From: Ideonella_A sakaiensis_A
GTDB lineage: Bacteria > Pseudomonadota > Gammaproteobacteria > Burkholderiales > Burkholderiaceae_C
Reading direction: 5' to 3'
Assembly: GCF_048320135.1 (NCBI RefSeq)
Contig: NZ_CP182947.1
Location: forward strand, 2,294,001-2,358,000
Length of the DNA stretch: 64,000 bases
This document shows positions 16,274 to 23,923 of the stretch, one piece after another; positions within the stretch are counted from its first letter, which is position 1, and every line of letters begins with the position of its first letter. The position numbers were made by a program, and so were the translations under genes. The notes beneath the pieces are model-generated. The model was not told the origin of the DNA. It worked only from the letters and a program-made list of their open reading frames with translations, and made no database searches.

Positions 16274-16688
16274 ACCCGACGTCACGATCGCCAGCCTGCA
16301 CGAACGCCAGCAGGGCACGCTGCCCGGCCTGTTCGGCCTGACAGTCACCGAACTGGCCGAGGGGCGGCTGCTAGCCGAATTCAAGCTGCAGGACTGGATG
16401 CGCGCGCCGAACGGCTTCCTGCATGCGGCCAGCGTCATCACGCTGGCCGACAGCTGCTGCGGTTATGCCTGCCGCGCACACCTGCCCGACGGCGCCAAAG
16501 GTTTCACGACGATCGAGCTGAAAAGCAACTTCCTCGGCACCGCGCTCGACGGCACGATCCGCTGCATCGCCGAGGCCGAACATCTGGGCCGAACGACACA
16601 GGTCTGGTCGGCCGTCGTGACCGGCCCGGCCGAACAGGGCAGCCGCAAGATGGCCTTGTTCCGCTGTACGCAGATGGTGTTGTGGTGA
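16266..16688 (+). CDS. PaaI-family hotdog thioesterase
   Basis: 140 residues with a single hotdog fold of the PaaI/YdiI type: FGLTVTELAEGRLLAEFKLQDWMRAPNGFLHAASVITLADSCCGYACR, then FTTIELKSNFLGTALDGTIRC. These hydrolyse acyl-CoA esters, in PaaI ring-hydroxylated phenylacetyl-CoA. The usual catalytic Asp/Glu and His/Asn positions fall in NGFLHAAS (the common form is NG.LHGG). ATG at 16266 with AGGAA 5 nt upstream overlaps the end of the RlmN-like gene by 8 nt, and the next gene overlaps its own stop, so the three are one operon. Confidence 0.85.
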   Translation: MLRPDVTIASLHERQQGTLPGLFGLTVTELAEGRLLAEFKLQDWMRAPNGFLHAASVITLADSCCGYACRAHLPDGAKGFTTIELKSNFLGTALDGTIRCIAEAEHLGRTTQVWSAVVTGPAEQGSRKMALFRCTQMVLW

Positions 16689-17407
16689 AGCCGGCAACAG
16701 GCAGCGGCGGAACAGCACCGCCGTTCAGCGACGCCGAGCTGGACCGGCTGCAGCAGCTGCTCGATCGGGTACCGGCGCCGTTCGAGGCGCTCGATGTCAG
16801 CATGCTCGACGGTTTTCTGTGCGGCGTGCTGGTTCAACCAACCCGGATCGCCGAGGCGCAGTGGCTGCCGCTGATCACCGATGTCGAGGGCCGGCCGCTG
16901 CCGAAGGGCTTCGATGCAGCGCCGCTGCACCAGCTGGCGCGCCGCCGCCACCGCGAGCTCGATGCGGCGATAGGCGCCCGCCGCTGGTTCGATCCCTGGG
17001 TCTTCGAGCTCGACCTCGACGCCGCCGCGGACGAGCCCGGTAGCGACGACAGTGACCCGGATGAAGCGCCGCCCGAAGTCAACGCGGTTTATCCATGGGT
17101 TGCCGGCTTCGTCACCGCGCTCGATGTCTTTCCGGGCCTGATGGCCAGGTCCGGACCGGCGCTCGACGATGCACTGATCCTGCTGTACCGCCACCTCGAC
17201 CCGGACGACTTCGAGGATGCCGACGAGATGCTGCTCGCGATCGAGGCGCTCGAGCCGGCGCAGAACCTGACGGTGGCGGTCGAGGAACTGGTGCGGGCAA
17301 CGCTGCTGCTGGCCGATATCGGCCGCCCGCTGGCCGCGCCTCGCGCGGGCCGGCCGGCGAATCGACCGCGACCCGGCGCCGCGGGCAAAGGCAGACCTCG
17401 CCGCTAG
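16682..17407 (+). CDS. UPF0149/YecA family protein, paralogue without SEC-C motif
   Basis: About 241 residues. It shares the UPF0149 signatures of the gene at 9503: LDVSMLDGFLCGVLVQPTRI, GRPLPKG and VYPWVAGFVTALDVFPGLM. Instead of a SEC-C zinc motif, it ends in a basic Arg/Pro/Gly tail (GRPANRPRPGAAGKGRPRR), suggestive of nucleic-acid or ribosome contact. The start is a GTG at 16682 or the adjacent GTG at 16685; both overlap the thioesterase stop, consistent with coupled translation. The stop TAG overlaps the stop of the convergent Hsp70 gene in CTAG. Function unknown. Confidence 0.8.
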   Translation: MVKPATGSGGTAPPFSDAELDRLQQLLDRVPAPFEALDVSMLDGFLCGVLVQPTRIAEAQWLPLITDVEGRPLPKGFDAAPLHQLARRRHRELDAAIGARRWFDPWVFELDLDAAADEPGSDDSDPDEAPPEVNAVYPWVAGFVTALDVFPGLMARSGPALDDALILLYRHLDPDDFEDADEMLLAIEALEPAQNLTVAVEELVRATLLLADIGRPLAAPRAGRPANRPRPGAAGKGRPRR

Positions 17408-18738
17408 CGGCGGCCGGTATCCCCCGCATCGCCGGCAAAGCATCGCTGCGCATAGAGGCCAAGCCCGCTGACGACGCTGGCAAAGCGGTGGCCGCGGATC
17501 GTCCGCGCCTCCGGAAACGCCGCACCGATCCGCTGCGCGAGCAGCCGCAGCCCGGTCGAGCCGCCGGTAAAAAACAGGCTGCCGATCTGCTGCGGCTGCA
17601 AGCCGGCCTGGCGCACCGTCTCGCGCGCCGCATCGACGATCGCCTCGATATCGGCCTCGATCGCCGCCACTGCGAGCGATTCGGCCAGGTCGACCGCGAG
17701 CCCTGCCTCGACCAGGTCGAGGTCGATGCCGGTCTGCCCGCCTTCGGATACCGCGATCTTCGCCGCCTCGGCACGCGCGACCAGTTCGTGGCCGAGCCGC
17801 TCGTCGACCACCGTCATCAGCCGGCGGTGTTGCACCGGATCGGCATAGAAGCGGCGCATCGCGCGCAATTCGGCGACCCGCTGCGGACCGTAGACGGTAT
17901 TGATCAGGTGCCAGGTCGCGAGGTCGAAATAGACGCCGCTCGGCACCTCGCGCGGCGGCGCATCGCCACGGCTCGGGCCAAGGCCGCGGTAACCGAGCAG
18001 CGGCAGGATCGCAGCCAGCTCGATGCGCCGGTCGAAATCGGTGCCGGCGACATGCACGCCGTGATTGGCCAGCACATCGTCGCGGCGGTCGATGCGGCCG
18101 GCGCGTTGCGGGCCGACCCGCACCAGCGAAAAGTCCGAGGTGCCGCCGCCGATGTCGGCGACCAGCACGACTTCTTCGCGGTCGACGCTGCTCTCGTGGT
18201 CGAAGGCCGCGGCGATCGGCTCGTACTGGAAACGCACCTCGGCAAATCCGACCCGGCGCGCCGCCGCCTCGAGCGAGGCCTGGGCCTGCGCGTCGCGCTG
18301 CGGATCGTCGTCGACAAAAAAGACCGGCCGGCCGAGCACGGCCCGGTCGAGCGGCGCGCCGAGTTGCCGTTCGGCGGTTTTTTTCAGGTGCAGCAGATAA
18401 CCGGAGATCACGTCGAGGTAACGCACGCCGCGGCCGCCGCCGGCATCTGTCGTCTGCTCGACCAGCGGCGAGCCGAGGATGCTTTTCATCGAGCGCATCA
18501 ACCGGCCGTCGATGCCGTCGACATAGGCGGCAATCGCGGCGCGGCCGAAGGCCCGCGGCGGCCCGTCGTCCTCCGGGCCTTCGACGAAATAGAACACCGC
18601 GGTCGGCATCGTCGGCTCGCCGGCCTCGAGCGTGACGAGCTCCATGCCGGCGCGATCCGGCGCGGCAATCGCGATCGCGGAATTCGAGGTGCCGAAATCG
18701 ATCGCGCAGAAAGACTTGCGTTCCGGGGCTGTCGGCAT
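17404..18738 (-). CDS. yegD: YegD-type Hsp70 family protein (actin-like ATPase domain only)
   Basis: 444 residues. The Hsp70/actin ATPase motifs are present: phosphate-1 CAIDFGTSNSAIAIA at the N terminus, phosphate-2 VLVADIGGGTSDFSLVRVG and the adenosine motif LFFTGGSTGLRLLAQRIG. The protein stops after the nucleotide-binding domain. DnaK-like substrate-binding and lid domains are missing, as in E. coli YegD, whose role is unknown. The ATG at 18738 is chosen over an upstream Pro-rich extension. It follows the PhoX gene by 54 nt on the same strand and ends convergently inside a CTAG shared with the UPF0149 gene. Confidence 0.88.
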   Translation of the reverse strand: MPTAPERKSFCAIDFGTSNSAIAIAAPDRAGMELVTLEAGEPTMPTAVFYFVEGPEDDGPPRAFGRAAIAAYVDGIDGRLMRSMKSILGSPLVEQTTDAGGGRGVRYLDVISGYLLHLKKTAERQLGAPLDRAVLGRPVFFVDDDPQRDAQAQASLEAAARRVGFAEVRFQYEPIAAAFDHESSVDREEVVLVADIGGGTSDFSLVRVGPQRAGRIDRRDDVLANHGVHVAGTDFDRRIELAAILPLLGYRGLGPSRGDAPPREVPSGVYFDLATWHLINTVYGPQRVAELRAMRRFYADPVQHRRLMTVVDERLGHELVARAEAAKIAVSEGGQTGIDLDLVEAGLAVDLAESLAVAAIEADIEAIVDAARETVRQAGLQPQQIGSLFFTGGSTGLRLLAQRIGAAFPEARTIRGHRFASVVSGLGLYAQRCFAGDAGDTGRR

Positions 18739-18792
18739 GGCTCGGCGGCTGGCTGGCGGTGGGGGCGGGATTGTAGGCGGCCCCGCAAACAC

Positions 18793-20736
18793 TCAGCTGC
18801 CGATCACGCCACCGTCGTCGCGGCGGATCACCACCGTCGCCGAGCGCGGCCTGTCGCCGGGCCGGCCGCTCGGCCAGCTCGAAAAACGCGACGGATCGTC
18901 GGGGTCGTTGCGGCCGCGCACCGCCTCGCCCGGGTGCTGCACATTGATGAACATCGTGCTGCCGTCCGGCGTGATCGTCGCGCCGGTGATCTCGCAGTTG
19001 TTCGGCCCGGTCAGAAACCGCCGCACCTCGCCGCTGCGCGGGTCACAGGCCAGCATCTGGTTGTTGCCGATGTTCTGCAGGTCACCGCCATCGATGCGCG
19101 CCGCCGACATGTCGGTCTGAATCCAGAGGACGCCGCGCTGGTCGAGCATCAGCCCGTCGGGATTGGCAAACGCGTCGCCGTTGACCGTGCCCTTCGCCTG
19201 CGGCCGCGGATCGGCCGGGTCGCCGGCCAGCATCAGATGGCTCCAGCGCAGCGTCTCGCCGTCGAAATCGCCGTCCTCGCGCCAGCGGATGATCTGGCCC
19301 ATCACGTTGGCGGCGCGCGGGTTGGCGGCATCCGCGCCGGGCATGCCGGGCGCGCCGCGCTGGCTGTTGCTGGTCAGCGTGCAATAGACATCGCGGGTCG
19401 CCTGGTTGATCGCGACCCATTCGGGCCGGTCCATCTTCGTCGCGCCGAGCAGGTCGCTGGCCTGCCGCGTCTTCACCAGCACCTCGCCCTGGTCGGCAAA
19501 ACCGTTCGCCGCCGTCAGAGGCCCTTCGCCATGGCGCAGCGGCAGCCAGCGCCCGCTGCCGTCGGCATCGAAACGTGCGACATACAGCGTGCCGTGGTCG
19601 AGCAGTTCGCGGTTTGCCGCCGCGGCCGAGATACCTGGCCGGGCCGGCGCAATGCGGTCGCGGCTGACGAAGCGGTAGATATATTCGAATGCGGCATCCT
19701 CGCCCGAATAAATGACGGCGCGGCCGTCCCGGGTCACGGCCACCCACGCGCCTTCATGCGCGGCGCGGCCAAGCGCGGTACGCTTGACCGGCGTCGATGC
19801 CGGGTCCATCGGATCGACCTCGACGATCCAGCCGAAGCGGTTCGGCTCGTTCGGATGGCGCGCGGCGTCAAACCGCTGGTCGAAGCGGGCCCAGCCGTAC
19901 CAGCCGGTTTTTGGCAGCCCCCAACGCCGCTGGTGCGCGTCGGGCGTGTCGCCGGCGTCGAAATAGCCGTTGAAATTTTCCTCGCCCGACAGGTAGGTGC
20001 CCCACGGCGTCTGGCCACTGGCGCAGTTGTTGAAGGTGCCAAGCACGATCTCGCCGGACGGGTCGGCTTCGGTGCGCAGCAGCCGATGGCCGCCGGCAGG
20101 TCCGCCGAGCCGGCATGGCGTCGTCGCGGTGATGCGGCGGGCAAACCGCGACGGCCGCACCAGCTGCCAGTTGCCGGCTGCGTCGGCTGCAACCTCGGAC
20201 ACCGAGATGCCATGCGCGGCCTGCGATTTCGCGACCTTCTCGGCCGACCAGCTGCGCAGGCCATCCTCGTGCAGCAGGCCGTCGTCGACATATTCATGGT
20301 TCATCACCAGCAGACCACGCCGCGAACCGTCGAGCGAGATATAGTGGATGCCGTCGTGGTGCATGCCGAACTGCAGCGCCTGCTCGGCGGCGCTGTTGCG
20401 TGCATCGGGGTCGAATGCCGGCATCTGGCCGGCGATGCCGACCGGATCGCCCCACGCCGCGATCACCGTCGCGCGATAACCGTCGGGAACGATCACCCGG
20501 TCGACGCGGCTCGACGGAACCGGTTTGAACCCGAGCAGCGGCCGAGCCGCCAGCGGCCAGCTGCCGGTCGCCGGCGGCACCGTCGTGCAGCCCGACAGCG
20601 CCGTAGGCAGCAGGCCGGCCAGCAGTGCCGAGAGGCCGCCGGACAACCAGGTCCGCCGCGCCGGGTCAGTCAGCTGGTGAATGTTCGGATTGGGCGAACG
20701 GTTGCTGTCTTCTAGGCTCGAAAAATCCTTGGCCAT
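18793..20736 (-). CDS. PhoX-family phosphatase, Tat-exported (DUF839)
   Basis: 647 residues. PhoX enzymes are calcium/iron-dependent alkaline phosphatases that release phosphate from phosphoesters in the periplasm. The N terminus has a twin-arginine motif ARRTWL (27-31) and hydrophobic stretch ending LSGC (Cys50), so a Tat-exported lipoprotein is possible. Family segments include LVMNHEYVDDGLLH, GTFNNCASGQTPWGTYLSGEENFNGYF, AHEGAWVAV, MDRPEWVAINQATRDVYCTLTSN, ANPDGLMLDQRGVLWIQTD and NNCEITGATITPDGSTMFINVQHPGE. Divergent from the hypothetical gene at 20928. A minus-strand CACAAT box at 20880-20875 may be its promoter. No Pho box was recognised. Confidence 0.9.
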   Translation of the reverse strand: MAKDFSSLEDSNRSPNPNIHQLTDPARRTWLSGGLSALLAGLLPTALSGCTTVPPATGSWPLAARPLLGFKPVPSSRVDRVIVPDGYRATVIAAWGDPVGIAGQMPAFDPDARNSAAEQALQFGMHHDGIHYISLDGSRRGLLVMNHEYVDDGLLHEDGLRSWSAEKVAKSQAAHGISVSEVAADAAGNWQLVRPSRFARRITATTPCRLGGPAGGHRLLRTEADPSGEIVLGTFNNCASGQTPWGTYLSGEENFNGYFDAGDTPDAHQRRWGLPKTGWYGWARFDQRFDAARHPNEPNRFGWIVEVDPMDPASTPVKRTALGRAAHEGAWVAVTRDGRAVIYSGEDAAFEYIYRFVSRDRIAPARPGISAAAANRELLDHGTLYVARFDADGSGRWLPLRHGEGPLTAANGFADQGEVLVKTRQASDLLGATKMDRPEWVAINQATRDVYCTLTSNSQRGAPGMPGADAANPRAANVMGQIIRWREDGDFDGETLRWSHLMLAGDPADPRPQAKGTVNGDAFANPDGLMLDQRGVLWIQTDMSAARIDGGDLQNIGNNQMLACDPRSGEVRRFLTGPNNCEITGATITPDGSTMFINVQHPGEAVRGRNDPDDPSRFSSWPSGRPGDRPRSATVVIRRDDGGVIGS

Positions 20737-20874
20737 CGGTCCTTTTGGCGGGCCTCTGCGGGCCACTTCGTCACAGTGTTTCGAATTTCCTGAGCGCGCC
20801 TGCCATGTCACCTGCGGCCGCTCGATCCCGCCGACCGCGCGACGGCAATCATCAGGACGGTCATTTCCACATCC

Positions 20875-20900
20875 ATTGTGCCGTGTCGAATCGGCACAAT
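20875..20900. promoter_or_regulatory. perfect inverted repeat with two opposed CACAAT boxes
   Basis: ATTGTGCCG (20875-20883) and CGGCACAAT (20892-20900) are perfect 9-bp arms around an 8-bp spacer, midway between the divergent phoX and hypothetical genes. Each arm ends in a CACAAT -10-like hexamer pointing outward. The element could be a divergent promoter, an operator, or both. Confidence 0.5.
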
Positions 20901-20927
20901 CGCGACGATGAGCACCGGTGTCGGCCC

Positions 20928-21923
20928 ATGTCGCGGATCATCCAGACAACGCTGATTGCGGGATCGGTCGCTGCCGTTGCGATCTACGCATTCGTCGCGA
21001 AGAACAGCGACCCCGGCGAATGGGTCCAGATTGCCGCTCGACAAGACATTGCAGAGCGATTGCCTCCAAGCATCCCGGTCCCTGCCCTCGAACCGTCGAT
21101 CGAAACTTCCCCCCGCGCCGCAGCGACGATCGAGGAGCGGCGACTCGACAGGCAATCGATCGGTGCCGCATTGACGGCCATCGAGCCGCCGGCGAAACCG
21201 TTTCCCGACATCCTCGCAGCATTTCGCAATGCTGCGCTGCCTTCGGACGAGGCCAAACTGCAACTTCTCTCGGCGCTGTCTTATTGCAGCAATGCCAGAC
21301 ACAGCGCGGAAATTGCGCGCAATCAACGAGCGGCAGGGAATACGGCCGGCCAGGATGAACTGATGATCGAGTCGCTGGACAAGCAGCACATTGCACAAGC
21401 CAGATACTGCTTTTCCGTTTCCCAAGCCGACTACCTCATTCGTCTGCAGATCCTGCAGACAGCTGCAGAAGCCGGCAACAAGGATGCGATGCTGTTCTTC
21501 TACGAGGTCGGACCAGCGGGTACCTGGGACGAAGCCGAGGTCAACGCACGGGGCGAAGATCGCCTGGCAGCCTGGCATGCAACGGCTGCAGCTTTCCTGC
21601 GCACTGCCGCACAAGCAGACAAGGCATCGGCCCGAACGACCGACGCACTCAACACGCTGGTTCTGCTTTTTCGGACTCCGGAATGTTGTGTTGACCCGCA
21701 AGACGGCACGGCCGATCCTTTCGCTCGCCAAAGAGACGATGCGAAGGCCTATGCCTATGCGCTCGCCTGGGCGGAGCTGCTCCGGCTCCGGCACCCGAAG
21801 CGATACGAGTTCTACATCGAGCAAACGCTGCGACCCATTGCAAAGAACATTTCCTCCGCGGATCAGGAAACCGCAGCGCGGCGGGCGCGTGAACTTCTGC
21901 AACAGTTTGGCGCCAACCCATGA
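20928..21923 (+). CDS. hypothetical membrane-anchored protein of lower GC content
   Basis: 331 residues, not recognised. The N terminus MSRIIQTTLIAGSVAAVAIYAFVAK is one transmembrane anchor or uncleaved signal. The rest is probably periplasmic and alpha-helical, with a Sel1/TPR-like stretch (YLIRLQILQTAAEAGNKDAMLFFYEVG). Third-position GC is visibly lower than in the neighbours; two 60-base lines I counted had 48 and 58 percent GC. An ATG at 20908, 7 nt after a CACAAT box, opens only a 15-codon frame that overlaps this start. The gene is bracketed by a near-identical 20-bp sequence (20892 and 21983), suggesting it was inserted beside the SDR promoter. Confidence 0.7.
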   Translation: MSRIIQTTLIAGSVAAVAIYAFVAKNSDPGEWVQIAARQDIAERLPPSIPVPALEPSIETSPRAAATIEERRLDRQSIGAALTAIEPPAKPFPDILAAFRNAALPSDEAKLQLLSALSYCSNARHSAEIARNQRAAGNTAGQDELMIESLDKQHIAQARYCFSVSQADYLIRLQILQTAAEAGNKDAMLFFYEVGPAGTWDEAEVNARGEDRLAAWHATAAAFLRTAAQADKASARTTDALNTLVLLFRTPECCVDPQDGTADPFARQRDDAKAYAYALAWAELLRLRHPKRYEFYIEQTLRPIAKNISSADQETAARRARELLQQFGANP

Positions 21924-21982
21924 CGCGGCGCCATCGGCGAGGGTCGGTGTGCCAATAAGCGGCATCGCTCGGCCGCTCGACA

Positions 21983-21991
21983 CGGCACAAT
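21983..21991 (+). promoter_or_regulatory. -10-like CGGCACAAT, 7 nt before the SDR start
   Basis: CGGCACAAT-CGCAGCG-ATG, with no Shine-Dalgarno, so leaderless initiation is likely. The sequence through the ATGA repeats that at 20892-20911 with two mismatches. Confidence 0.45.
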
Positions 21992-21998
21992 CGCAGCG

Positions 21999-22742
21999 AT
22001 GAAAACCGTACTGATCACCGGTGGCAGCCGCGGCATCGGCGCGGCCTGTGTCGATGCCTGCGCGGCGCGTGGCTGGGCCGTTGCGGTCAACTACAGCCGC
22101 GATGCCGCTGCGGCGCAGACGGTGGCTGTGCGCGCGCGTGCGGCCGGCGTGCCGGCGCTCGAGGTGATGGCCGATGTATCGGACGAGCAGCAGGTGCTGG
22201 CGATGTTCGCACGCATCGACGCCGAGCTGCCGCCGCTGTTCGGCCTCGTCAACAACGCCGGCGTCGTCGACGTGCAGACCCGCGTCGATCAACTGAGCGT
22301 CGCGCGCATCCAGCGGATGTTCGGCATCAATGTGCTCGGCAGCATGTTGTGCGCCCGCGAAACGGTGAAGCGGATCAGCACCGCGCACGGCGGCAACGGC
22401 GGCAGCATCGTCAACCTGTCGTCGGTCGCGGCGACGCTTGGCGCACCGGGCTGGTATGTCGACTATGCAGCAAGCAAGGGCGCGATCGACAGCTTCACGG
22501 TCGGGCTGGCGCGCGAGGTCGCGACCGAGGGCGTGCGGGTCAATGCGGTGCGCCCGGGCATCATCGATACCGAGATCCATGCATCGGGCGGCCAGCCCGA
22601 GCGGGCTCAGCAATCGATCGGGCTGATCCCGATGCGCCGGGTCGGCCGCGCCGACGAGATTGCCGCGGCGATCTGCTGGCTGCTCGGCGACGACGCAAGT
22701 TATACGACCGGCGCGATCATCGACGTCAGCGGCGGCCGCTGA
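21999..22742 (+). CDS. SDR family oxidoreductase
   Basis: 247 residues of the classical short-chain dehydrogenase/reductase family. Cofactor motif TGGSRGIG at the N terminus, NNAGV in the middle, catalytic Ser in SSVAA, and the Tyr/Lys pair in YVDYAASKGAID. The end DASYTTGAIIDVSGGR is typical. The NYSRD after the second strand, lacking an acidic residue there, suggests NADP preference. It resembles the YgfF/glucose-1-dehydrogenase-like subgroup; the substrate is unknown. Convergent with rlpA, leaving a gap of only 12 bp. Confidence 0.9.
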   Translation: MKTVLITGGSRGIGAACVDACAARGWAVAVNYSRDAAAAQTVAVRARAAGVPALEVMADVSDEQQVLAMFARIDAELPPLFGLVNNAGVVDVQTRVDQLSVARIQRMFGINVLGSMLCARETVKRISTAHGGNGGSIVNLSSVAATLGAPGWYVDYAASKGAIDSFTVGLAREVATEGVRVNAVRPGIIDTEIHASGGQPERAQQSIGLIPMRRVGRADEIAAAICWLLGDDASYTTGAIIDVSGGR

Positions 22743-22754
22743 ACGAGATCGCCC

Positions 22755-23864
22755 TCAGCGGCGTTCGACGATCACCGGCACCAGCTGCAGCGATTCGCGC
22801 AGCCGCTCGGCCACCGCAGCCGCCTGGTCGCGGTCGGCATACGGACCGGCCTGCAGCCGGTGCAAATCGGCATCGCTTCGCAGCTTCAGCTGCGGCGCGA
22901 TCCAGCCGAGATCATCGACGACCTGGCGCTGGAAAAATTCTGCACCGTCGCGATGCCTGAACGCGCCGAGCTGCACCCACCACGACTGCACTGCGGCAGC
23001 CGGCATCGGGTCGCCGCTGGAGATCGACAACGGTGTCGTGCTGATCGGCGCCGGGCTGGCAACCGGCAGCGGTGTCGCAACCGTTGCCGGCCGAGATGTC
23101 GACACCGCGGCGATGTCGTTGGCGGTCGCGGCGATCGGCTGCAATGGAGGCGGGGACGGCATGTCGCGGGGCGCAGGCACCTGGACCGCGGCGACCTGCG
23201 GCATCCGGTCGCCGCCCGGTTCGCGGCGCCAGCTGCCGGCCAGGATTTCGCTGCCGGTGATGCGTTCGATCTCGACCGGCGCGACGCCGCGCAGCAGATC
23301 GAGTTTCCATGCCGCGACATAACTGAGGTCGATGATGCGGCCCGGATGGAAGGGCCCGCGGTCGTTGACGCGGACGACGATCTCGCGCTGGTTGGCCGGG
23401 TTGCGCACCCGGACATAACTCGGCAGCGGCAGCGTCGGGTGCGCAGCCGTCATCGCAAACATGTCGTAGGGCTCGCCGATCGCGGTCGGCCGGCCATGGA
23501 ACTTGCGGCCGTACCACGAGGCGAGGCCGCGCTCGTTGAACGGCGCATCCTCGGTGATTGGCCGATAGCTGCGGCCGAGCACCTCGTAGGGGCGCAAGGT
23601 GCCGCTGCGAAACGGCTCGAGCATCGGCACCGCATCGGGAACACTGGCCAGATCGGCCGGCACCGATGACGGCGGGCCGTCGCGTTCCCAGCTCGGCGCC
23701 GGCCCGGGCCGCTTGCCGGCCTGGCGCTGCGCGCCGCCGGATGCGCAGGCGACCAGCACCACACTGATGCCGAGCACACCAAGCAACCGCAGTGAACGGA
23801 CGGCCGCCGCAATCGGGGCCGCTGAGCGGGCCGGCATCGGCGGCGCGAGGTCGGGAGTCGGCAT
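22755..23864 (-). CDS. rlpA: RlpA septal-ring lytic transglycosylase, lipoprotein with SPOR domain
   Basis: 369 residues from the ATG at 23864. A lipoprotein signal ends in VLVAC (Cys40). The double-psi beta-barrel has the RlpA signature GLASWYGRKFHGRPTAIGEPYDMFAMTAAHPTLPLPSYVRVRN and VVRVNDRGPFHPGRIIDLSYVAA, with the catalytic Asp/His. After a Pro/Ala/Thr-rich linker, a SPOR domain (WWVQLGAFRHRDGAEFFQ ... LQAGPYADRDQAAAVAERL) binds denuded peptidoglycan at the septum. RlpA cleaves glycan strands lacking stem peptides. An in-frame ATG at 23900 is an alternative start. It lies 59 bp after fdsA on the same strand, probably as an unrelated neighbour. Confidence 0.92.
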   Translation of the reverse strand: MPTPDLAPPMPARSAAPIAAAVRSLRLLGVLGISVVLVACASGGAQRQAGKRPGPAPSWERDGPPSSVPADLASVPDAVPMLEPFRSGTLRPYEVLGRSYRPITEDAPFNERGLASWYGRKFHGRPTAIGEPYDMFAMTAAHPTLPLPSYVRVRNPANQREIVVRVNDRGPFHPGRIIDLSYVAAWKLDLLRGVAPVEIERITGSEILAGSWRREPGGDRMPQVAAVQVPAPRDMPSPPPLQPIAATANDIAAVSTSRPATVATPLPVASPAPISTTPLSISSGDPMPAAAVQSWWVQLGAFRHRDGAEFFQRQVVDDLGWIAPQLKLRSDADLHRLQAGPYADRDQAAAVAERLRESLQLVPVIVERR

Positions 23865-23923
23865 GGCCGACACCCTAACCGAAACCACTGCGCCGGCCAA
23901 CCGGCGAGGCCGCCCAGCCAGCC

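Noticed and set aside
17095..20715. 1206-codon open frame on the plus strand
   Set aside because: Antisense to the YegD-type and PhoX genes; composition is low-complexity Arg/Ala/His and lacks any domain.
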